Position numbers and translations under genes: made by a program. Positions 19,850 to 31,742 of a stretch of 64,000 nucleotides of DNA are shown piece after piece. The stretch is from assembly GCA_028583405.1 (NCBI GenBank), contig CM053261.1:9472338-9536337 (forward strand), given 5' to 3'. The notes under the pieces are model-generated. The model saw nothing but the letters and a program-made list of their open reading frames with translations, made no database searches and had not been told where the DNA came from. Source of the stretch: Pogonophryne albipinna (lineage: Eukaryota > Chordata > Actinopteri > Perciformes > Artedidraconidae). The first letter of the stretch is position 1. Each line of letters opens with the position of its first letter.

Positions 19850-21484
19850 ATGGACCCTTCTCTCCCTCACACCAGAGGAGTCAGGGACTCGGAGGCTCGG
19901 CTATGCGGCTGCGGGTTTAAGATTTCAGGCACAGACTCAGACCGGGTCTGCTCGTCCTGCCTCGGGCTGGAACACGCCCGGGAGTCTATCGATAACCCCG
20001 GCTCGTGCGGGCATTGTACCCGCTTCATCATTAAGAGCCTCCGCCGACGGTTAGCACGCCAAGCTAGCTTGTCGGGACGGGACCCCCTCATGTCCGCTGA
20101 TTCGCCGGCCGGCAATCAAGACATGGTGGCGTCCACCGCAGAGATTGAGCACCGCGCTGTGTCAGACTGAGGCTCAACAACAGCGACAGCCGCTGAACCG
20201 GAGCCCCACGCCGTGTCAGGCTGGGACCCGGTGGCAGCAGGAGCCGCGAGAGCGGAGCCCCGCGCTGTGTCAAGCTGGGGCTCCCAACTGGACCTCACCA
20301 TGGTTCCACCCGCGGAGGATGTCCTGGAGTTGGACTATATGGAGGACGAAGAGGATACCTCTGAGTTCCTCCTGTCTGACTCGGATGAGGATGACATCTT
20401 CGTTTCATCGGCTCAGGCTGCAAAGCCGGGAGCGATGTCCGCTCCCCCGGGCGAGAGCACACCGGCTTCGCCCGTCCTAAGTATGGACTTGCAGGCCGTG
20501 TGTCAACGCGCTGCTTCCAGGCTGGACATCCCATGGCCTGAAGTGGCCAAGGAGACCTCCAGATTTCGCTACGAGGGGAAGAACTTGCCCCAAGCAGCGA
20601 GGACGAAGAGGCAGCTCCTTCCAGTCTTTCCGGAGATGCTGGACGAGGTCTCGGTCTCGTGGAGAGACCGCCCCTTTAGCAACAAGGCCCTAATCCAGGG
20701 TGCCTCCTTCCTGGACAGTGACGGTATGGAGAGGCTCGGCCTGCTCCGCATGCCGCCCATGGAACCGCTGGTGGCAGCCCACCTCCAACCGAGGCTGGCT
20801 TCGACACCGAGCAGGAACCCCATGCTACCGGCAAAGGCAGACCGGTTCTAGTCAGCGATGACCGAACGGGCCTATAAAGCCGCAGCTTTGTCCGCCAGGG
20901 CACTCAACGTCTCCTCGCTGCTGAGCGCCTACCAGGCGGAGCTCTGCGAAGACTTGTCGAGCAAACCTGAGCCTGCCGTGTGGGACGAGATCGCAGCGAT
21001 CACGGACATTTGCCTCCGTGTGCAGCGCTGTGCAGTCCAAGCCACGGGCAAAGCACTGGGAATGATGGTGGTACAGGAGAGAGCCAGGTGGCTCAACCTG
21101 ACGAACCTTCCAGACCGGGAAAAAGAGGATGTTCTGGACATGCCTATTGTTCCCGAGGGCATATTTGGCTCCGCTCTAGCTTCAATGCAGCTGAGATGCG
21201 AGTCAAAAAGGAAGGGAGACGAGGCTCTCCAGCTCTGTCTCCCCCGAAGGGTCCAGCCGCCACCTTCAATGGTCCCGCGGCAGGCCTTCACTCAAGCTGT
21301 CTCACGTCCTGCCCGGTTCAAGATACCCAAGCAGCAGAGACCGCAGCCCGTCCCGGGTCCCCAGCCCAGGCACAAGGCAAGGGGGAGCTGGCCAAGAAAA
21401 TCTCCGGTTCCGGCAGCTGTCGCTCAGGCGCAACCGACCCAGGTTTTCAGCCACCAGGCGAGGAAGAAGAAGCGGGCGGCCTGA
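19850..21484 (+). pseudogene. DIRS ORF1 (gag-like), interrupted by two in-frame stops
   Basis: One reading frame from ATG 19850 to TGA at 21482-21484 is broken by TGA at 20168-20170 and TAG at 20849-20851. Each stop is one C-to-T change away from a sense codon (CGA, CAG). The N-terminal part has a Cys pattern (CGCGFKI...CSSCLGLEH), which I recall from fish DIRS ORF1 proteins. The middle is acidic (ELDYMEDEEDTSEF) and the end very basic (RKKKRAA). The presumed role is nucleic-acid binding and particle formation. The continuous frame across both stops supports decay of one gene rather than three genes. Confidence 0.75.
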
Positions 21485-21505
21485 CAGCCTCCTCTCCTCT
21501 CCTCG

Positions 21506-23384
21506 ATGAAGGAGCTGGAAGTTCCCTGTTCCCCAGCTCCAGAGCACGTTCCAGTGTTGGATGCTCATGTGTTTTCGGGGTGCCACCATGCCCCCATCTT
21601 CCCGCCGCCTCGAGTGATGCCAGAACATCATCCTCAAGTTCGCGCCATCAGGGAAATGGACTTAACATCGAAGACAGCAAGTTCCGCTGCCTGTTTAAGT
21701 CCCACAAACACATGTCATCATTGTTGTTTCAGAATAAATCATTTTCCACTGTCGTTTCCAGGCTTGAAGCCAAGGGCACAGTCTGTCGTCTGCCCCTCTT
21801 TTGAGAGCGGCTACGGCCTCTCTCAAAAGGCGGACAATAGACGGGATTGTGAAGGCATCACCGCCACGCGCATGCGCAGTGTCGGCCGGGGTTGTCAACC
21901 TGGGGTACCACCGTGTTCAGACACTAGAGGGCCCCATAACACAACAAATAGAGACACTGAGGGCAGACGACAGAGCTGTGACATCTCCGCTCGCTTTGAG
22001 AAGCGAAAAGTGGAGGATGCTCACAGATTCTGCTTGGGTTTTCAAGACAGTAACACGGGGCTACAGGCTCCAATTCGCTGTCACCCCCCCTCACTTCTCG
22101 GGCAATCTGTATTCACAGGCCCGGGGAGAGTCGGCCCATATTCTAGGGCAAGAGATTTTCTCGCTACTAGAAAAGAAGGCTATATCTATAATACCCGCCG
22201 AACAGAGTCAGAGCGGCTTTTATTCGTTCCCAAACGGGGAGGGAACGGAATTCGGCCTATACTAGATTTGAGAGCTCTGAACAAATATCTCAAAAGATAC
22301 AAATTCAGAATGCTCACTCACACATCTCTGTTGCGTCTCGTACGCCAACACGACAGGTTCACATCAGTCGACCTGAAAGACGCGTATTTCCACATCCCAG
22401 TATATTACCCACACAGGAAATATCTGAGGTTCGCCTTTCAGGGTGTCTGTTACGAGTACAGAGTACTTCCCTTCGGTCTGTCTCTCAGCCCGCGAGTGTT
22501 TGTACGGTGTACGGAAGCCCCGTTAAGACAACAGGGCCTGGCAACTTATCTGGACGATTGGCTCCTTCTCGCACAGTCGGAGCAAGAGACTATTACGCAG
22601 ACGAATGTCCTCGTAAAACACCTGCTCGACCTGGGTTTCGTAATAAACACAGAAAAGAGCATGTTGTCCCCAGCACAGACTGTGCTCTTCCTGGGCCTAC
22701 GCCTGAATTTGGTGCCCTTTACAGCCCGCTTGTCAGCAGAGAGAGTGAAAGCCTTCAGGGCTTGCCTCGCTCATTTCCAGCCACACAAATATGTTCTCTT
22801 CAGGTCATGTCTGCGGTTGCTGGGGCTCATGGCGTTAGCCGTCCTGGTGGTACGACTGGGACGCTTACACATGAGGGAGTTTCAGCGCTGGGCAGCTGCC
22901 CTCAGATTGGACCCCGCGCGTCATGGCGCGCGGAGAGTGATGGTCACTGACGGGCTGGGGGGGTATATACGAAGGTCGACCTGTGAGGGGTCTCTGGAGC
23001 AGAGACCTCCAACGGTCACACATAAATTATCTGGAGCTTTTAGCGGTGTTCCTCACCCTGAAACGCTTTCTGCCTTTTCTCAGAGGACATCATGTCCTCG
23101 TGAGGACAGACAACACGACCACAATATCGTATATAAACCGCCAAGGGGGTTTGCGTTCTCTGCAGTTACACATGCTGGCACGCAAACTGATCTTATGGAG
23201 CTGCGGACGTCTCCTCTCTCTGAGAGCGACGCACGTACCAGGAGTGATGAACCTCGGGGCAGATCTGCTGTCCAGCTGTGGGTGCGTTACGGCGAGCCGC
23301 GGTAGATCTGTTCGCATCAAAAGAAAATGCTCAATGTCAGCTGCTCTTTTCAATGTCAGCTGCTCTTTTCAATGCGCGATTTAA
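21506..23384 (+). pseudogene. DIRS pol: reverse transcriptase and RNase H, frameshifted
   Basis: The frame opened at 21506 contains RT blocks: RPILDLRALNKYL, the metal-binding FTSVDLKDAYFHIP, LPFGLSLSPRVF, and YLDDW at 22547-22561, followed by FVINTEKS and LFLGL. RNase H starts with VTDGL in this frame. After a run of seven G (22957-22963) its continuation (GLWSRDLQRSHINYLEL, VRTDNTTTISYINRQGG, HVPGVMNLGADLLS) lies in another frame, to 23384. A one-base change in the G-run is the likely cause. More DIRS-like sequence (LGVDALAHVWPPVLLYAFPP) lies in a third frame to 23527. Confidence 0.85.
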
Positions 23385-24714
23385 ACGCACCGTTAGGCGT
23401 GGACGCGCTGGCGCACGTTTGGCCTCCGGTCCTTCTGTACGCGTTCCCACCCCTGGCTCTGATACCCCCAACTCTGGCCAGAGTGAGAGAACAACGCCAC
23501 ACACTTATCCTGATAGCTCCGCACTAGCCTGCAATGTACTGGCTGACGGAGATATATCAGCTGCTGTGCGGGCAGCCGTGGCAGCTCCCACTACGCAGGG
23601 ACATACTGTCTCAGGCGGGGGGGGCGATCTTTCACCCACACTCAGAGCGCTTGGCACTATGGGCCCGGCCCGTGAGTGGTACAATCTGAATACAGTGGGG
23701 CTCCCTCAGAAGGTGATAAACACTATTCAGAGTGCAAGAGCTTCCACCAGGTCTCTCTATGACTGTAAGTGGAGGGTGTTTGAGGAGTGGTGCCTTCAAA
23801 AAGGACACATCTCTTTTCAATGTCCTGTCGGGGTGATTTTATCATTTCTACAGGACTTAATTGATAAACACAGAGTTTTCTCTACAATCAAAGTGTACCT
23901 GGCTGCTATTGCTGCATGCCATGTGGGCTTTGAGGGAAAGACGGCTAGCCAACATCCTTTGGTCTGCCGTTTTATGAAAGGGGCTCGCAGGCTCCTCCCT
24001 GTTTCCAGGTCACTGGTGCCCTTATGGGACTTGGCAGTGGTTTTAGATGGGCTCACTCGACCTCCATTTGAACCCCTGGAAGAAGCTGACATGAAACACC
24101 TGTCACTGAAGACAGTGCTGTTACTGGCTCTGGCATCTGCCAAGCGAGTCAGTAACATTCATGCGCTCTCTGTACATCCTTCATGCACTCAGTTTGCCCC
24201 GGGGCAAACAAGAGTGTTGCTGAAGCCCAACCCTGCCTTTATACCTAAGGTGGTTGGCTCATGTACCCCCATTGACATTGTGGCATTTCCTCCGCCGCTG
24301 TGTTCCTCTGAGGAACAGCGGCCGAATTTGCTGTGTCCAGTTCGTGCTTTACGCATCTATATGGACAGGTCAAGAGAGTTTCGTTGTAATGACCAACTCT
24401 TTATATCCTGGGCTAACCCTCAGAAGGGCAAGCCCGTTACCAGGCAACGGCTCTCCCACTGGATTGTAGAAGCGATTGCTCTGGCTTATACAAGTCAGGG
24501 TTTGCAGGCACCAATGGGCCTGCGTGCTCATTCTACTCGTGGACTGGCTACATCCTGGGCTTTGTTCAAGGGTGTTTCCATCCAAGACATTTGTGCAGCA
24601 GCGAGCTGGTCCTCGCCGCTCACTTTTGTCCGCTTTTACAGGCTAGATGTCTCTGCTCCAAGTGTGGCCCGCGCAGTGCTGGGTCCCGTGTTGAGACAGA
24701 GTTCTACCTGTTAA
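23278..24714 (+). CDS. DIRS tyrosine recombinase (YR), open frame of 478 codons
   Basis: This recombinase would integrate the circular DNA form. It belongs to the phage-integrase-like tyrosine recombinases. The catalytic residues are in order: Arg in SAKRVSNIHAL (24145-24147), His and Arg in HSTRG (24529-24531, 24538-24540), and Tyr in FVRFYRLDV (24637-24639). The DNA-binding N-terminal region is in STRSLYDCKWRVFEEWC and ILSFLQDLI...TIKVYLAAIAACH. The frame has no early ATG and its first part overlaps the RNase H end, so the true start is unclear. A 19-bp tandem duplication (23332-23369) falls there. The catalytic half looks intact. Confidence 0.87.
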   Translation: MGALRRAAVDLFASKENAQCQLLFSMSAALFNARFKRTVRRGRAGARLASGPSVRVPTPGSDTPNSGQSERTTPHTYPDSSALACNVLADGDISAAVRAAVAAPTTQGHTVSGGGGDLSPTLRALGTMGPAREWYNLNTVGLPQKVINTIQSARASTRSLYDCKWRVFEEWCLQKGHISFQCPVGVILSFLQDLIDKHRVFSTIKVYLAAIAACHVGFEGKTASQHPLVCRFMKGARRLLPVSRSLVPLWDLAVVLDGLTRPPFEPLEEADMKHLSLKTVLLLALASAKRVSNIHALSVHPSCTQFAPGQTRVLLKPNPAFIPKVVGSCTPIDIVAFPPPLCSSEEQRPNLLCPVRALRIYMDRSREFRCNDQLFISWANPQKGKPVTRQRLSHWIVEAIALAYTSQGLQAPMGLRAHSTRGLATSWALFKGVSIQDICAAASWSSPLTFVRFYRLDVSAPSVARAVLGPVLRQSSTC

Positions 24715-24773
24715 GTTCTGGTTGTTTTGGTGATTTTCGAGACAAGCATGTCTAGCAATACGGGAGTTTCAAT

Positions 24774-24871
24774 ATCCCATAGTGAGACATCGAACGGAGT
24801 GTTATGAATGAGAACTATAGGTTACTTACGTAACCCCAGTTCTCAGAGTAACATGAAGTGAGATGTCTCAC
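24774..24871 (+). repeat. DIRS internal complementary region
   Basis: 24774-24815 is the exact reverse complement of the element's first 42 bases (19191-19232), and 24821-24871 is the exact reverse complement of its last 51 bases (25058-25108), joined by TATAG. This is the DIRS arrangement, in which the internal copy of both termini is thought to template the closing of the circle. Confidence 0.93.
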
Positions 24872-24894
24872 CAGACGGCCCTTCTTGCTAAGGC

Positions 24895-25067
24895 GAAGCG
24901 AGAAGAGGTGCTTATTTTGAATGACGCTGCGTCGTAGCGCAAGCTACATAAAGGGTGGGTGGATTCCCTGACGTTGACGTCAAGATCACCAGCCAATCAG
25001 GATTGGCGTAATGAGATTGATGCTTCTGTTTGCATACGCGTTGAGGCGCATCCCATAGTGAGACATC
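24895..25067 (+). repeat. DIRS right inverted terminal repeat
   Basis: Reverse complement of 19213-19382. Beyond it 25068-25109 (CACTTCATGTTACTCTGAGA onward) is unique to the right end and is copied only in the internal complementary region. Confidence 0.9.
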
Positions 25068-25112
25068 TCACTTCATGTTACTCTGAGAACTGGGGTTACG
25101 TAAGTAACAGTT

Positions 25113-25165
25113 TCCCTTACAAATTGGCGTTGTCGGCAGGATACCAACAAATCTTCAGAACTGGT
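25113..25165 (+). other. end of 5' LTR, primer-binding-site-like sequence and leader splice donor
   Basis: TCCCTTACA completes the LTR at 25121. After AAT, TGGCGTTGTCGGCAGGAT begins with TGG, as PBS sequences complementary to tRNA CCA ends do; the tRNA was not identified. CTG|GTAAGTG at 25161-25167 resembles a retroviral leader donor. Confidence 0.55.
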
Positions 25166-27210
25166 AAGTGTAATTTCAAATCTACATTTGGACATTGCCT
25201 TAACAGAATCTGTGATTGACGGTATCCTAAAATTACCTGTGAAACTAAGCGGCTGTGTTTCGTTTTTGGTTAATGAATATTTGGGGATAATAAACCCAGG
25301 GGATCAGTGTCTGGGGACTCAGTCCTGGCTGATTTCCTCTGTGTAGCTGCTCGAGACGAAAGTGCCATACAAGCATGCACAGCTCATGTTTAGAGAAACC
25401 TTAAAGAAAGGCATCAGTAAAGTGGAGCTTCTGTATGAAAGCAATGTAAAGATTTGTATTGGACAAATCGCCGAATTCTGGGGGTTTCAGTTGAAAATAA
25501 GCAGCCGGAGATATTACTGCTTTCGCCTCTGTAAACACGGCTCCAGCTGCAGCCTCGGGTGTGTGTGTAAAACCTCCCCGTGTTTGTGGGGCTGGAGCCG
25601 TGCAGCTGAGAGGGAGAAAGTCACAGCTTTTTGTCTATAGCTTTAACTCACACCACCGCCGTCTCTATTAAAAACGAGATGGTCTAAAAGCACTCGTTGT
25701 TTGTGACCGTTTTCTACATTGCTGGCAAGGCCGGGGCAGCGCGAGGTGCGTGCATCACCCGATGCACCACAGTTCCCTATACATTGCTCGAGGAGCTGGT
25801 GTCGGTCCGGGGTGCATACATAAAATTATAGGCTAATTGATCACGGGTGGGTAGTGGCAAGCAAGTGTAGAACAAAAATGTGTTTCATCGTTGTGATGAA
25901 CTCGATAGCAAGTGTATAGGCTGGTCGTGTCGGACTACAGTCAACTGTGCTGTTGTTGGAGAGAAAGGGTAGAGGAAAAAGTCTGTGCGCTCCTGATCGG
26001 GGGGGCACAGCGCCACTAGAATAGAGTAGTGGTGTCGCAAGAGGATAAGCTAGTTATCGCTCTTGGACGGCTTTCAGGCACCGATCTAGGACTTGTATAC
26101 AAGGGTGGACGCGTGAGTCAAGGCGCCCCATCTACAATTCCCCACCCCCTCTGAAACCTCTTAATTCGGACTAAATTGAGCTGGATGAGCTTTGCTGTCA
26201 CGCTGGTGTTTATTACGAGTTCATGTTTGTTTGTCTGATTGTTTGTATGGGGGGTCTATATTGGTTTGTCCTGCCGTCTTGTGTATGTTTTGTAACAACT
26301 AATAATGAATCAGTCCATAGACAGGGTAAAATGAACTAAACTTTAGTCATCTCACCAAAAGTAAATGACTTGAGAAAAATAAATAATATAAAGATGTAAA
26401 GCAAAATTCTGGTAGTATAAATGTGCTGCAAAATGAAAATAAATAGCAAAAGAGTGTTTTTATGTCCTGCATCTGAGTGTGCAGAGGAAAATGTAAACAA
26501 GAAGCCCACTGTTCAGGGTGTGCGCTGTAGGTGTAAGAAGAAAAGAAGATTATATTGCTTTAAGAATCCATTCTTAAATGGTATTGCTGGTATGTTAAGA
26601 TATGTTTGTGACCTTGTATAAACCCTATGCCCCGTCCTGCGCCCCGAGACCCTCAGAGGCATCACTGCTGGTCGTAAAGACCTGCCTGAGGAGATCAGGG
26701 TTGCAACATTTGTTTTTGTTTTTTAGGTCAATGTTGTATTATTTGTTTAATTTATTCTTAATCTATGTATTGTATGGTAATAATGAATAAAAACGTAATG
26801 TATTGAACACATTCCGAAACAAAGCAGATAAGACAGAACTAGACTCAGACATAATACTAATTGTTGTTGAAACCTTTTGCGCTGTTGCTGCAAAATGGAA
26901 ACTTTGTTGATTATCTGTTCCAACTGGCCACTGGAATCAGATAATTGATATAAGTTGAAGTTCAATTACAGTTTTAAAAATAGTTTAACATTCTTTATTA
27001 AACTGCTTCAAATTATTTCTCGTATCAACCAATTGGTCTCCATAGACATTACTAAAATTAAAATAGTTGTTAAACTACTGACAAGTTTTCTGAAACCGAG
27101 CTTGTGAACAACAGAGTAAAGGTCGCTGGTTAAGCCAGGATCAATATATTTGTTGAAGTTTTTATTGTGTGCATAATAAATGTGTTAAATTAATTGAGCA
27201 ATTCTTTAAA
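25166..27210. other. LTR-element interior, first part
   Basis: Only short frames occur (the longest, 25362-25640, 92 codons, unrecognised). The stretch 25690-26160 is GC-richer and leader-like. I recognise no gag, protease, RT or integrase motif. Confidence 0.4.
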
Positions 27211-27212
27211 AA

Positions 27213-27310
27213 GTATCCATCCATCCATCTTTTTCCGCTTATCCGTGGTCGGGTCGCGGGGGTAGCAGTTCCAGCAGAGAGCCCCAAACTTCCTTTTCCC
27301 TGGCGACATT
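27213..27310 (-). mobile_element. RTE/Rex3-like LINE 3' tail fragment
   Basis: ATCCATCCATCCATC followed by TTTTCCGCTTATCCGTGGTCGG and GTCGCGGGGGTAGCAG is the 3' end, with its (GATG)n tail, of a dispersed teleost LINE read on the minus strand. Only about 100 bases remain. Confidence 0.6.
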
Positions 27311-27624
27311 AAAAAGTATAATGTTGCAATCTCTTTAGAATAAGTAATTACAGTTAAAAAAAATAGATGTTGTTTTCCAAGGGCCTCTCTTTCACAGGCC
27401 CACACTTTGAATCATGACACTTCCAAGTCCTACAGAGATCAGTATCACTTTTGTGTTGCAAGCCAAATCCAGGGGTTCTACTCGAGCCCAATTTTAAATA
27501 CCATAAAGAAAAGTATTGAACCCAGCTCGAGCTAAATGTCAAATGTATTTAATTAATGTGTAAGTGCTTTGATTTATTTAAAATGTTCCAGTCTAGCTTC
27601 CTTCGAGTTTAGTCTAAGCAACAA

Positions 27625-27788
<164 letters not shown>

Positions 27789-27966
27789 CCCATAAGTAAT
27801 TATTTAGATTAACTCAACATTTCACATGATGGATTAGTGTTCCACTTTTTTTTCCACTAATTTGTTGTGCAATTAGGCCGAAGGTAAAGAGAGACATTGA
27901 TGACCTTGTGTCCCTTTTGTTGGTACGTGGTTCCATTTTGTCTATGGCCTTGGACGGCTTCACTAA

Positions 27967-28742
27967 TGGCGCGTTTCCACTGCAGCGGGTAGCTCGCTTT
28001 AAGCGTGCCGAGCCGTGCGGGGCCCGTTTTTGGTTGCGTTTCCACTTGGCCTAGTTTTGGCCCGGGGCTACTTTTTCACCTTTTTTCTGGCCCGACTAAA
28101 TCGTGGTTCTAGGGCCAGGAACAACCAGGCTGAGTCGGGCTGAGTATGCTAAACTAGAGAGAGAATCGCTGGCAAGGGGGCTACAACTACAACAAGATGA
28201 ACATATTTGACCGTGATTTAATTGTAATACACGTTTCAAAATGATGCCGAAGTAACAACATACTGATACCGGTTAGTAAAAACCATGAATTAATGCTGCA
28301 GACAAGTCTGCAGACAGACGGCAGGAGAAAAACCCTTTTAAAATGCGTGTTTTCAAATGGAGTTTGGCTAAGCTAACGTTATATATGCTCCGACCGTCCA
28401 CACTCACAACAACGGCCTATACAGACATAAATAAACCAGCGACTGTATTCGCCATGACACAGGCAGTCTGTGGTTTGTACTTGTTTAACTTTTGTCTAGT
28501 TTCTGAACAGATATGAAGAGCTGTGAGCTCTGAGTGCTAAGAGCTAACGGCTGTGTTGTTTTTCTGGGGCTCTCATTGAAGATGACGTCACGGCTCCGCC
28601 TACACTGCGTTACTATAGTAACTACCCCAGTTCCTAAACTGTAATGGAAGCGCAGCATTAAAGTGAGCCGGGCCTAATAAGGCCTAACCAAACCGAGCGA
28701 GACCGAGCGAGGCCGAGCGAGGCCTGCAGTGGAAACGCGCCA
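27967..28742. mobile_element. PIF-Harbinger-like MITE with perfect 19-bp inverted repeats
   Basis: Left end TGGCGCGTTTCCACTGCAG (27967-27985) is the exact reverse complement of 28724-28742. TAA flanks both sides (27964-27966, 28743-28745), matching the 3-bp TWA duplication of PIF-Harbinger. It is 776 bp with no transposase. Near the right end is a 10-bp minisatellite, CGAGCGAG(A/G)C-like (28691-28722). Confidence 0.87.
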
Positions 28743-28745
28743 TAA

Positions 28746-31742
28746 GAGTCACCCAGTTCTACCCTGCTACAGTCTGGCTGAGTGCAGTCACAGAGATGCT
28801 ATGGCTGCTCTACATGAAATGACATTAATGGTCTGGTCCGAGAATGGACACCATTTCCTGCTCCCAGAGAGAATGACGCTCCTCAAACTGAACATTACAG
28901 CCGTTGATACTGTCTCACGTGGGTCTGCTCCCCCCCACCGAGCCATGAACTGAAAGCTTGACATCTGCTTTGAACACCTGGAAGCCTCCCTGTCACACCA
29001 GCACCAACCCTTGGGTCAGTCAGATGAGACTAACGGCTTCACTTAGGGCATTTGGTTCAGATACATGACTCTCGTTACCGCAGAGTGGGTTGTTTTTTTA
29101 AGGCTATTCATACTGCTATGCAGAGGATGCCTGTAAGTTGGCAAGCTGTTAAAAGCCCCTACTATTTTTAAAATAGGCCTAATGTCAGGGGCCTCTTAGT
29201 TCTACATGTATTCACATTATATGGACAATGTTTCCACCTGGTAAAACTAGAGGCTGCACGAAATTCAGGCTACAATACAACCATTCTGTTCTGCTCTAAC
29301 GATTCAATTTATAGATTCTACGTCAAAACAATTAGCTTTTATTGTTTCCAATGATAACGTCACCTTAAGTGGAGGACTGCAAACCTGTTTTCAAATGTAA
29401 GGTTTTGAATTTGTTTGACATTTCTCAGTAATGACACCCCCTCAGACACCCACTATCATTCATGCTATGCCATCAGTAGTGACTCAGATGTTAAGGGGGA
29501 TGAAGCTTTTCCTCCCAAATCAGATATGCTTTGTTTTTCAACAAAGGTATACATTTCCTGCATAATATATGTTTCTCACAATTGTTTTTTTGTAAGCTGC
29601 ACACAGGTGATACTGAGTGTTCTCGAGTAATAGATTACAAACTACACCATGCTTAAATAGACTCCGAAGTTATTATTTCATATGTGACATATGTAAGAAA
29701 AGGGAGGGAAGAGTCAATCATATTGAGTAATTGATTTTATATTGGGTAATTTATTTCTCAAACCTGTTTTATGGAAGAGAAAAAAAAATATTTCTGATAA
29801 ACTAATGAATTAATATAACATTTAGAATCATTGAGAAGGGGTTATATCCACAGGGACTAGCTCACCTTTAAATTACAATAACATTTCTCTGCTATGGACT
29901 GATGAGTATATGATTCTTGCATGTTAAATGACTAACACAAACCTTACATTTATGCATGTGCATGTGTCAGGCTCCCAAATAATTCTGAGGGGCCTATCCT
30001 ATTTTTGTAATGAAATGATAGTGTGCTAATCCATTACTTTGAGTTGTCTGCACTCAGGAAAACATCCCTATCAGGTGTTAACCCAATAACTAGGACAGCT
30101 CTGAAGGCCAAGGGTCAGAGAGAGAGGGTCACACTCTCCGGCTGCAGAGGGCAAGGAGGCACGAGGTCGTTCGAGATGAGAGGATTCTAATCTTCAACTT
30201 TCTGAGGAGATGGGATGCTTCTTCATCTTTCTGCTCGGTGGGCTCAAGCAGACAACCCTGCAGGACGAGCGAGGGCTTCAGAGGCTTCTATAATACAAGG
30301 TTCCATGTTTCTTGGAGGAGCAGATGTCTTCCTAACCTCTCCCATCAAGGGGGGAGACCTGGATGCGCCACATGGAATACGCAGTTGCACTGCTCTCAAG
30401 CAGATAGCAGAAGGAATGCAGGCAGATGAGCCTCCGTTTCACTGGGGGATCAACTACAGTGCTCACTGAATGAGCCATACAAAAGCAGAGCAATTGGGGG
30501 GGGTTGAAATATGGCGCTCTGATGAACAAGAGTTTGAGCCAATCAGCACCTCAGTGCTAATCTACAGTATCAGGATGCCTTTACACACCAGACACTCGTT
30601 GTCATAAAGAGAGGAGGAGAACGAGTCAGAAAGACTGAAGGACATGTTCTTCCAGTTCTCGTACAAAGATGAACTTTGAATTGATTTTATACCTTGGATG
30701 TTTACAGATGTACAATTAATGACTGTTTTTATATTTCCAATGACCAGATATGTGTTGAATAGTGGTGATTAATATATTTTTGCTGGATCAGATTACACTT
30801 TCGCACTAAACAAAATTAATTAATTAATATTTTCAGATTATAAAGTATTGAATAATAAGATATTTCTACTATTATCACAGATAATGTTAATATCCTTAAT
30901 CGTCCAGCAATCAGGCTTAACAACACTACTCTTTAATGTATTATCCATGCACAGAAAGACCTAAAATGATGTTTCAAGTACTGGATTAATTTCAGTTTTG
31001 GCCCAAAACAAATATTTATAATATTTCATATAACAATTATGTAGCATATTTGATCCTCAAATTAGAGAAGTATAATTTAAAGAAATTGATATTCTATATT
31101 CAACATTAGATAAACACAGAAGAATCCTTTCCAAGTACCATAAGTAGATGCTCAGGTAAGTATGGCTAATAGGAATAATTGATAGACTTAATTTGGTACA
31201 GATCAGTTGTAGCATTTACAAATGTAATAATTCAAGTTTTAAGAATGTTTAATCCTTCCTTTCCAGGTTTTTACAAAAGTCTTTGAATATTTGCCTAACT
31301 TTTCCTTTTCAGATTTTGAACAATGTACTTGACTAAAATGAATGTATTGATTTGACTAAGTGCCTTACTCTTGACTAAAGCGTATGTAAGTAAACGTAAA
31401 AGTAATCCTAAAATTGAGGACAATGCACTTTTTCAGATTACAGATTGATAAAATCACAACTGTAAATTGTATACCTTAGCTGGATCTCTTAGGACCCTAA
31501 GTTTTAAATGCTTTTGACTAGTGATTGCCTTGAAGTAAATCTTTAAGCTGAAAGCTGGTTTTGATTTTATAGTTTGATAAATGAGATTAACTAATGGTTA
31601 AATGATAAAAGATATTAGTTCAAAACTAATATTTTTGCTATTGTGCACCTGTGTTTTATGTGTGTTCATTATTATGCTTTTGACAAAAGATGATCCAAAC
31701 ACTGATGAGAGATGATTTTTCTATTATGATTGGCTGTATCAA
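28746..31742. other. LTR-element interior, middle part
   Basis: No gene recognised. The longest frame (30215-30469, 84 codons) has no recognisable motif. The first half is of mixed composition; 30.7-31.7 kb is very AT-rich. Confidence 0.4.

Larger units (their letters stand above)
19191..25112 (+). mobile_element. DIRS-type tyrosine-recombinase retrotransposon inserted in the 5' LTR
   Basis: The interior carries a gag-like frame, RT with YLDD, RNase H and a tyrosine recombinase, all on the plus strand. It has inverted terminal repeats (19213-19382 versus 24895-25067) and an internal complementary region. The trinucleotide GTT occurs at both junctions (19191-19193 and 25110-25112), and removal restores the sequence seen in the intact LTR at 33731-33740. 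DIRS elements are known to replicate via a circle and insert by recombinase, giving no long target duplication, which fits. Confidence 0.93.

Noticed and set aside
20980..21804. 274-codon frame overlapping DIRS ORF1
   Set aside because: A shadow of the gag-like frame, Ser/Pro/Gly-rich, without the DIRS motifs.
25362..25640. 92-codon frame after the 5' LTR as a possible gag remnant
   Set aside because: No zinc knuckle, capsid-like or protease motif is visible; it was left as unassigned interior.
30215..30469. 84-codon frame in the LTR-element interior
   Set aside because: Short, overlaps an alternative frame, and no domain recognised.
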